Assembly: GCA_045578725.1 (NCBI GenBank)
Contig: JAZNKS010000086.1
Span: 11,179 to 75,178 of the forward strand
Source: Flemingiibacterium sp045578725
Lineage (GTDB): Bacteria > Bacillota > Clostridia > Oscillospirales > CAG-272
Direction of reading: 5' to 3'
Length of the DNA stretch: 64,000 bases
The notes beneath the pieces were generated by a model. That model ran no database searches. It worked only from the letters and a program-made list of their open reading frames with translations, and had not been told where the DNA came from. Both the position numbers and the translations under genes were made by a program. Positions within the stretch are counted from its first letter, which is position 1. Each line of letters opens with the position of its first letter. This document shows positions 58,274-64,000 of this stretch, piece after piece.

Positions 58274-58925
58274 CACCGGCCTTACCACGGTGATCACCGT
58301 GCCGGATTTTCTGCTCTGCCTCGGCGTATCCCTTCTGCTCGGCATTTTTCTGGCGGCCATTTACGCCTGGCGGAGCCGCGCATCCCGGAGCTTTCTTTTT
58401 ACCCTCTGCATCCTGCCTGCGGTTGTCTGCGTGGTTATCATGATGGTCAACGGCAACATCGGCGCGGGTGTTGCCGTGGCAGGCGCCTTCAGCCTCGTAC
58501 GCTTCCGTTCGGCACCCGGATCGGCCCGGGAGATCGGCACGATCTTCCTTGCCATGGGCGCGGGTCTGATCGCCGGTATGGGCTATCTCGGATACGCCGC
58601 GCTCTTTTCGATCATCATGGGGGCTGTCCTGCTGGTTCTCCGGCTGATCTTCGGTGAGCCGGTACGCGAGCGCCAGCTGCAGATCGTCATTCCGGAGGAT
58701 CTGAATACCGCCGGGCTGTTTGACGATCTGTTTGAAACCTACACCTCCTTTTATCGGCTGAAGGGCGTGAAGACCACCAATATGGGAAGCCTTTTCAAGC
58801 TGACCTACGAAATCCGGATGCGCGACACGGCAAAGGAAAAGGAATTCATCGATCAGCTTCGCTGCCGAAACGGAAATCTGGAAATCTCGATCTTCGATCG
58901 GGAGGACGGTCTGTATGAGCTGTAA
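58245..58925 (+). CDS. DUF4956 membrane protein
   Basis: 226 aa from the ATG after AAAGGAG. Membrane helices at about 21-42, 50-68, 70-95 (VNGNIGAGVAVAGAFSLVRF, then RSAPGSAREIGTIFLAMGAG) and 108-128, followed by a soluble C-terminal domain of about 90 residues. DUF4956 proteins are regularly encoded beside VTC-domain proteins. Probably a membrane partner of that protein; the mechanism is unknown. Confidence 0.9.
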   Translation: MQNLFKGLFDTGLTTVITVPDFLLCLGVSLLLGIFLAAIYAWRSRASRSFLFTLCILPAVVCVVIMMVNGNIGAGVAVAGAFSLVRFRSAPGSAREIGTIFLAMGAGLIAGMGYLGYAALFSIIMGAVLLVLRLIFGEPVRERQLQIVIPEDLNTAGLFDDLFETYTSFYRLKGVKTTNMGSLFKLTYEIRMRDTAKEKEFIDQLRCRNGNLEISIFDREDGLYEL

Positions 58926-60681
58926 GCGCACACTGACGCCTCTGATCCTGTCGGCCTGTCTGCTTTTCGGATGCTCATCGGGGCAAGGTAGACCGTCCGG
59001 AACCGAATCGCCGATCACGCCGTCCGATTCCACCGTCGATATCGATACCCTGCCGCCGATTGACACGGAGGATATCCCCTTCACGGATAAGGTTTCCACC
59101 ATCACCGAGGAGGGAAGCTACACGCTGACGGGCAATGCGGGCCGGATTGTCATTGATGCCGACAAAAAGGCGAAGATTGAGCTGATTCTGGACGGCGCAT
59201 CGCTGACGGCCCAAAATACAGCGGCGATCTATATAAAAGAAGCCGATAAGGTCACAATCACGCTGGCCAACGGATCGGTCAACACGGTCATTTCGTCCGG
59301 CGCATTTGAGGCGATTGATGAAAACAGCATCGACGGCGCGATCTTCTCAAAGGGCGATCTTGTGATCGCAGGAGAGGGAAGCCTCCGCGTTCTGTCGGAT
59401 GCGGGCAACGGCATCGTTTCCAAGGACGATCTGCGTTTTACGGGCGGTACCATCGGTGTCGAAGCCGCCGGGCACGCGCTGGAAGGCAAGGATGCGGTGG
59501 AAGTAAACGGCGGAAGCTTCACGCTGACGGCCGGAAAGGACGGCATCCGGAGCGAGAATGATGAGGATGCCGCAAAAGGCGTGATCAGCATTACGGACGG
59601 AAGCTTTGCGATCACAGCCGACGGCGACGGCCTCTTCGCTTCCTCGGCCCTTGAAATCGAAGACGGAACCTTCGCCGTTAAAACCGGCGGCGGAGCGGTA
59701 AATGCCGAGGCACATTCCGACCATGACTTCGGCGGCTTCGGCGGCGGAAGATTTGGCCAGACCACCCAGACAACCTCCGACACGCCCAGCACCAAGGGAA
59801 TCAAATCGGACGGCACGCTGACAATTCAAGACGGCAATTTTACGCTCGACACCTGCGATGATGCCATCCATTCCGCCGGCGATCTGATCCTTTCGGGCGG
59901 AAGCTTCACGCTTGCATCCGGCGATGACGGGATTCATTCGGATGCGGCGCTCACCATAAGCGGCGGCATACTGAATATCACCGAAAGCTATGAAGGCATC
60001 GAGGCACAGGAGATTGCCATCTCCGGCGGCGACATCACGCTGAAGGCCTCGGATGACGGCCTCAATGCGGCCGGCGGAAACGATCAGTCGGGATTCGGCG
60101 GCTTTATGGGCGGTCGGGGCGGCATGGACGGCTTTGCATCGGACGAGGCCGGAAGGATCACGATATCCGGCGGTAAGCTGGTCATCGATGCATCCGGCGA
60201 CGGCGTGGATTCCAACGGCGGTTTATATGTAACCGGCGGCGAAACCTATGTCTGGGGCCCGACCAATTCCGGCAACGGTCCGCTCGATTACGGCGGAACG
60301 GCACAGATCACGGGCGGCATCTTCGTGGCGGTCGGTGCGCAGGGAATGGCTCAGAATTTCGGCTCGACCTCGACCCAGCCTGCGATGCTGATCACCACCG
60401 GCAATGCTTCGGGTGAACTGAAGCTCACCGGCGCGGGCGGAACGGTTCTGCTTTCCTGCATTCCTGCGAAGGCTTACCAATGCGCGCTCATCAGCCTGCC
60501 TGAATGCAAGGTCGGCGATAAGGTCACGGTAAGTGTCGGTGATCAATCCGCCGAGATGGAAATCACCTCTGTCATTATGGGCGGCGGATCCGGCATGGGC
60601 GGCATGATGCCCGGCGGCATGGGCGGTATGGAGCCTCCCGGCGGATTTGGCGGAGGCGGACGTCCCGGCGGGCGCTGGTAA
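58915..60681 (+). CDS. DUF4353-type carbohydrate-binding beta-helix lipoprotein
   Basis: 588 aa: MSCKRTLTPLILSACLLFGC (lipobox). Repeated beta-helix turns of the form ISGGxxxIxASDDGLNA/GIHSD (GKDGIRSENDED, GDGLFASSALEIEDGTFAVK, SGDDGIHSDAALTISGG, SGDGVDSNGGLYVTGG). The C-terminal 40 residues are Gly/Met/Pro-rich (GGSGMGGMMPGGMGGMEPPG). GGAGG lies nine bases before the ATG, which overlaps the previous gene by 11 nt. It is the surface end of the RR-HK-VTC-DUF4956 operon, a recurrent Firmicutes cluster whose function is not established. Confidence 0.9.
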   Translation: MSCKRTLTPLILSACLLFGCSSGQGRPSGTESPITPSDSTVDIDTLPPIDTEDIPFTDKVSTITEEGSYTLTGNAGRIVIDADKKAKIELILDGASLTAQNTAAIYIKEADKVTITLANGSVNTVISSGAFEAIDENSIDGAIFSKGDLVIAGEGSLRVLSDAGNGIVSKDDLRFTGGTIGVEAAGHALEGKDAVEVNGGSFTLTAGKDGIRSENDEDAAKGVISITDGSFAITADGDGLFASSALEIEDGTFAVKTGGGAVNAEAHSDHDFGGFGGGRFGQTTQTTSDTPSTKGIKSDGTLTIQDGNFTLDTCDDAIHSAGDLILSGGSFTLASGDDGIHSDAALTISGGILNITESYEGIEAQEIAISGGDITLKASDDGLNAAGGNDQSGFGGFMGGRGGMDGFASDEAGRITISGGKLVIDASGDGVDSNGGLYVTGGETYVWGPTNSGNGPLDYGGTAQITGGIFVAVGAQGMAQNFGSTSTQPAMLITTGNASGELKLTGAGGTVLLSCIPAKAYQCALISLPECKVGDKVTVSVGDQSAEMEITSVIMGGGSGMGGMMPGGMGGMEPPGGFGGGGRPGGRW

Positions 60682-60721
60682 ACACAAAAGACAAACAATT
60701 TCAGAAATTGTTCGAAACATA

Positions 60722-60766
60722 TTGACAAAACCTCCGGGGCATGCTACAATATTGTATGACAATATT
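60722..60766 (+). promoter_or_regulatory. Promoter and FadR-subfamily operator of the sialidase-fold operon
   Basis: TTGACA (60722-60727), 17 bp, TACAAT (60745-60750). An inverted repeat AATATTGT-ATG-ACAATATT (60748-60766) overlaps the -10 box and start. Its core TTGTATGACAA fits the FadR-subfamily consensus TNGTNNNACNA, and the operon's last gene encodes such a GntR protein. Confidence 0.85.
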
Positions 60767-60786
60767 TAGTACCCGGAGGTATTTTC

Positions 60787-62193
60787 ATGAAAACCGTAAA
60801 CAGCTGGAGCTTTCGGCCGTACACCGAAATGCACCGCACAGAACGCGGCATGAAGCCCTATGTCTGCCGTATCGTGCCGACGGATAACAGCTTTTCCGTT
60901 GATTTCTTCGACAACGGTGCATCCGGCGCTTCGTATACGCTTTACTGGCGGATCCGCTCCACCGAGGCCTGGACTTCCGTTGATGCCGGAAAGGCATCCG
61001 ATGCCGGAAGTGTCGTCGAGGGTGTTACCGTCAGCGGCCTTACCGATCTGACCGACTACGAATTCTATGTTGAGCGGGAGGACGGCGCCGCCTCGCAGAT
61101 CCGTCTGGTCCGTACCGGCTTCTGCCCGGGACAGATCATCAACTATCTGCATCCCGATGATAAGGAATATGCCTTCTCCGGCAGTTATCTCTGCTCGCCC
61201 TCGATCATCCGCCTGCCAAGCGGCCGTCTGCTCTCCTCGATGGACCTGTTCGGCTATTCCACCCCCCAGAATCTCACGCTGATCTATTATTCCGATGACA
61301 ATGCCGCAAGCTGGCATTATCTGACCGAGCTGATGCCCTGCTTCTGGGGCAAGATGTTCCTCCATGACGGCAAGCTCTACATGATCGGCTGCTCCAACGA
61401 ATACGGCGATCTCTTAATCGGCCGCTCCGATGACGACGGTGCGACCTGGACCATGCCCACCGTTCTCTGGCGCGGCGCCGCCAACACGGGTTACTGCGGA
61501 CTTCACCGCGCGCCGATGCCGGTTGAAATCTCGCACGGACGCGTCATGACCGATGTTCAGTACGGATCGTGGAATCAGAAAACTATGACCGATGCGGTTC
61601 TCTCGGCACCCGAGGGATGCGATCTTCTGGATGCCTCAAACTGGGTCATCACCCCCTTCTGGGATCCGGCCGATCATCCCGAAGCCCAGCTTCCCGGTGT
61701 CATCGGCGGCATCGAGGGATGCGTTGTTACCGGTCCGGACAATCGGGTCTACGATGCGCTCCGCTATGCCGTTGACAAGTGGCTTCTTCTGGAATTCTTC
61801 CCGGATGAGCCGGAGAGAGAGCTGGAATTCGCCGGCTTCATGGACATCCCGACTACCCAGTCCAAGTGCAACATCACCCGCGATCCCGTTACCGGCAAGT
61901 ATGTTTCCATCGTCAGCTACAGCTTGAAGGAACCGAAAACCCTTCGCAATCTGCTTTCCTTTGTCTGGAGCGATGACTTCTATCATTGGAATCTCGCCTG
62001 CCATCTGATCGACTACCGCTATGAGGACGGCGGAAAGATCGGCTTCCAGTACATCGACTTCTTCATCGAGGGCGACGATATCCTCTATCAGAGCCGCACC
62101 GCCTTCAATCAGGCGCACAATTATCACGATGCCAACTATGCCTGCTTCCACAAAATCGAAAACTTCCGTGAACTTATCAAAGGAGAAAACTAA
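60787..62193 (+). CDS. Sialidase-fold (BNR/Asp-box) protein
   Basis: 468 aa with no signal peptide. N-terminal fibronectin-III-like segment (about 25-110, SYTLYWRIRSTEAWTSVD, GLTDLTDYEFYVERE), then a beta-propeller with two Asp-box-like motifs: YSDDNAASW (168-176) and SDDDGATW (214-221). CGLHRAPMPVEISHGRV follows. It could be an exo-sialidase or another propeller glycosidase acting in the cytoplasm; catalytic residues cannot be assigned with confidence. CGGAGG precedes the ATG. First gene of the aldolase-GntR operon. Confidence 0.78.
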   Translation: MKTVNSWSFRPYTEMHRTERGMKPYVCRIVPTDNSFSVDFFDNGASGASYTLYWRIRSTEAWTSVDAGKASDAGSVVEGVTVSGLTDLTDYEFYVEREDGAASQIRLVRTGFCPGQIINYLHPDDKEYAFSGSYLCSPSIIRLPSGRLLSSMDLFGYSTPQNLTLIYYSDDNAASWHYLTELMPCFWGKMFLHDGKLYMIGCSNEYGDLLIGRSDDDGATWTMPTVLWRGAANTGYCGLHRAPMPVEISHGRVMTDVQYGSWNQKTMTDAVLSAPEGCDLLDASNWVITPFWDPADHPEAQLPGVIGGIEGCVVTGPDNRVYDALRYAVDKWLLLEFFPDEPERELEFAGFMDIPTTQSKCNITRDPVTGKYVSIVSYSLKEPKTLRNLLSFVWSDDFYHWNLACHLIDYRYEDGGKIGFQYIDFFIEGDDILYQSRTAFNQAHNYHDANYACFHKIENFRELIKGEN

Positions 62194-62194
62194 T

Positions 62195-63169
62195 ATGATC
62201 AACTATCAGCCGAAGCTCGGTGCCTATCCGACGATGATTACCCCCTACAACGCCGACGGAACCGTCGATTACGCCGCCGTCAAGGCGCTGACCGAATGGT
62301 ACTGGAAGCAGGGATGCGCCGGCATCTTCGCCTCCTGCCAGTCCAGCGAGATTCATATGCTCGACCTTGCCGACCGCGTGAAGCTCGCCAGGGTGGTCAA
62401 GGAAACCGCCGATGCGCTCGCTGCCGACGATTCCTCCCGCGCACCGATGGATGTGGTCGCATCCGGTCACGTCAGCGATTCCTTCGAGGATCAGGTGAAG
62501 GAGCTGACCATGATCGCCGAAACCGGTGTGGATGCGGTGATTCTCATCTCCAACCGTCTGGATATCGCCAACACCTCGGATGAGGCCTGGATTGCCGATA
62601 TCGACCGTCTGATCGCGGCGCTCCCCGCCGACATACCGCTGGGTATTTATGAGTGCCCCCGCCCCTACAAGCGCCTGCTGACCCCGGCGATGATCGATCA
62701 TGTGACCCGCACCGGCCGCTTTGCCTTCATCAAGGACACCTGCTGTGATTCCGAGGAGATTGACCGCCGTGTCAAGCAGATCGCATCGACTCCGACCGAT
62801 GGTATCCGTCCGGCGCTCTTCAATGCCAATGCCCAGACTACGCTCGAAACGCTCCGTTCCGGCGGTGCCGGCTACTGCGGCATCATGTGCAACTTCCATC
62901 CGGCCCTCTATGTCTGGCTCTGTGAGAACTTTGATAAGGATCCGGAGGAAGCCGAGCGTATCGCCGCTTACCTCTGCCAGGCGGCCTTCATTGAATTTCT
63001 GACCTATCCGGCCATTGCCAAGTATCACCTCAATAAAATCGGCGTTTCGATGCTCCCCGATTCCCGCACCTGCGATGTATCGAAGATGAAGCTCTACGAT
63101 CGGCTCTGCGTGGACCGTATGGACAAGCTTGCCGAGATTTTCGCCGCCGAGATCGGCGTTGTGCTGTGA
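62195..63169 (+). CDS. DapA/NanA-family class I aldolase
   Basis: 324 aa TIM barrel of the dihydrodipicolinate synthase/N-acetylneuraminate lyase family. Schiff-base K180 (RFAFIKDTCC) and Y152 (GIYECPRPYKRLL) are present; the usual GTTGE loop reads ASCQSSE (47-52). AAAGGAG precedes the ATG. In an operon with a sialidase-fold protein and a GntR regulator it is more likely a catabolic aldolase (a sialic or other keto-acid) than a lysine biosynthesis enzyme. Overlaps gntR by 4 nt. Confidence 0.88.
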   Translation: MINYQPKLGAYPTMITPYNADGTVDYAAVKALTEWYWKQGCAGIFASCQSSEIHMLDLADRVKLARVVKETADALAADDSSRAPMDVVASGHVSDSFEDQVKELTMIAETGVDAVILISNRLDIANTSDEAWIADIDRLIAALPADIPLGIYECPRPYKRLLTPAMIDHVTRTGRFAFIKDTCCDSEEIDRRVKQIASTPTDGIRPALFNANAQTTLETLRSGGAGYCGIMCNFHPALYVWLCENFDKDPEEAERIAAYLCQAAFIEFLTYPAIAKYHLNKIGVSMLPDSRTCDVSKMKLYDRLCVDRMDKLAEIFAAEIGVVL

Positions 63170-63864
63170 GCGGCGTCCGCCGTCCGATCCCGGACGAAAT
63201 CGCCGCCCGGATCCGGGAGATGCTCTTATCCGGCGATTTCAAGCGGGGCGATAAGCTCCCCGGCGAGGTCGGACTTGCCGAGAAGCTGGGAGTCGGACGC
63301 TCCACTCTGCGGGAAGCGCTCCGTCAGCTGGCGGCCTCGGGCTACATTGAGCTGATTCCCAATCGCGGCGCCTTTGCGGTGGTCACCGAGGAGGGCGAGC
63401 TCCCCTCGCCGCACTCCGGCTCCGCAACCTGGCTGATGGACAACAAGGACTCCATCGACGAGCTTCTGGCAACCCGTTTCTGCATCGAGCCGTTTGCGGC
63501 CGAGCTCTGCGCCGCGAACATCACCGAGGAGGGGCTGGAGGCGCTGACGGAAACGATGCACGCCTTCCGCCGCTGTGTCGAAGCCGAGAAGTATGAAGCG
63601 CTGGCCCAGCTGGACTACAATTTTCACCGGATCATTCTGGAGGGATCGGGCAACCGGTTCTTAATCGAGATGTACCGGAGCCTCCTGGAGCTGTTCATGC
63701 AGTACAGCCAGAGCAGCTTTGCGGCCACCAATTCCAAGCGCTTTACGCTGAACGAGCATCAGTTCATCTACGAAGCGATTGCGGCGCATTCGCCCTCGGA
63801 GGCGCGGTGTGCCATGCAGATGCATCTCTCCATTGCAAAGCGCAGAATGGATACCATTTATTAA
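63166..63864 (+). CDS. GntR regulator, FadR subfamily (FCD domain)
   Basis: 232 aa. N-terminal winged helix (IPDEIAARIREMLLSGDFKR, KLPGEVGLAEKLGVGRSTLR, EALRQLAASGYIELI) and an all-helical FCD domain (LLATRFCIEPFAAELCA, LDYNFHRIILEGSGNRFLIE, HQFIYEAIAAHSPSEARCAM) with the Asp/His metal-site pattern. GTG start overlapping the aldolase stop. It probably represses its own operon at the 60748-60766 palindrome, released by a sugar acid. Confidence 0.93.
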   Translation: MSGVRRPIPDEIAARIREMLLSGDFKRGDKLPGEVGLAEKLGVGRSTLREALRQLAASGYIELIPNRGAFAVVTEEGELPSPHSGSATWLMDNKDSIDELLATRFCIEPFAAELCAANITEEGLEALTETMHAFRRCVEAEKYEALAQLDYNFHRIILEGSGNRFLIEMYRSLLELFMQYSQSSFAATNSKRFTLNEHQFIYEAIAAHSPSEARCAMQMHLSIAKRRMDTIY

Positions 63865-63887
63865 GGAAAGAAGGCGCTTTCGCGCCC

Positions 63888-64000
63888 GAGCTTTCGCGCC
63901 TGAATACATCGGTTTTTGTGTGCAAAGCACACAAAAATGGAACCCTCAATGGGTTCCAAGAAGTATTTACTGGGGACTGTTGCATCTAAATGCAACAGTC
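63888..64000. repeat. Dispersed structured repeat, copy 2 (cut by window edge)
   Basis: Aligned without gaps to 698-810. Closing stem AATACATC/GAAGTATT (one mismatch); 11-bp hairpin TTTTTGTGTGC/GCACACAAAAA (63913-63937), where an A-T pair of copy 1 has become G-C; identical GGAACCC/GGGTTCC hairpin; last hairpin with an A-T pair where copy 1 has G-C, loop CTAA. It follows the gntR gene in the same direction. A short tandem repeat CTTTCGCGCC (63878 and 63891) precedes it. Confidence 0.8.

Noticed and set aside
63764..63985. Short frames across the end-of-window repeat
   Set aside because: Similar peptides arise in both repeat copies only because the DNA is repeated; no start signals.
1..64000. 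CRISPR arrays, tRNA or rRNA genes, complete IS elements, prophage
   Set aside because: No regularly spaced direct repeats, no cloverleaf or rRNA-like stretches, no phage structural genes; the only transposase-like gene is the single-copy RAYT.

Overview
The window (64 kb, roughly 55-58% GC by eye) looks like a chromosomal segment of an uncultivated, host-associated Clostridia bacterium. Reasons: the Firmicutes-type hrcA-grpE-dnaK block with a CIRCE element, dnaJ-prmA and rsmE close by, ftsEX followed by an M23 peptidase and an S41 protease, AGGAGG-type ribosome binding sites, TTGACA-17-TATAAT promoters, many solute-binding lipoproteins, and a choloylglycine-hydrolase-family gene that suggests a gut habitat. 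I see no tRNA, rRNA, CRISPR array, complete insertion sequence or prophage. The lower taxonomic rank cannot be settled from the sequence alone.

Layout. 1-12.7 kb: an accessory sugar-sensing region with five family-1 solute-binding lipoproteins (the first cut by the window edge), four AraC regulators, mostly divergent from or directly upstream of a binding protein, and one GH39-like glycosidase; no permease or ATPase genes lie among them. 12.7-15.9 kb: a tandem 1587-bp duplication carrying a lipoprotein gene behind a strong promoter and a short leader reading frame. 16-24 kb: hrcA-grpE-dnaK-(MaoC-like), dnaJ-lipoprotein-prmA, rsmE-membrane protein. 25-32.4 kb: a PucR-type regulator, ftsE-ftsX, an EnvC-like M23 protein, an S41 protease, greA and lysS. 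32.5-39.1 kb: accessory genes: a membrane protein, a choloylglycine hydrolase homologue, a DNA-damage module (XRE repressor, ImmA/IrrE protease, SRAP protein, and divergently a Y-family polymerase with a small partner), then feoA and an Feo-associated Cys-rich protein without feoB. 39.3-50.3 kb: metF, a stand-alone methionine synthase activation domain and metH; a guaD-FecCD ABC transporter operon; a RAYT transposase; ilvBN. 50.5-64 kb: a large beta-helix lipoprotein, an IbrA/IbrB-like pair, a two-component/VTC/DUF4956/DUF4353 operon, and a sialidase-fold/aldolase/GntR catabolic operon.

How the genes work together. The most unusual system is at 34.97-38.37 kb. A repressor-plus-metalloprotease pair of the DdrO-IrrE/ImmR-ImmA type faces a translesion polymerase across two face-to-face promoters. 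Between and around these promoters lie four similar 17-bp operator-like sequences whose centres are 32, 32 and 31 bp apart. This reads as a self-contained, LexA-independent damage regulon of polymerase, abasic-site SRAP protein and its own switch. A second unusual signal is a structured repeat of about 115 bp at both ends of the window. Its two copies differ by base-pair-preserving changes in two different stems. The core of its last hairpin is also used in two intrinsic terminators in the window.
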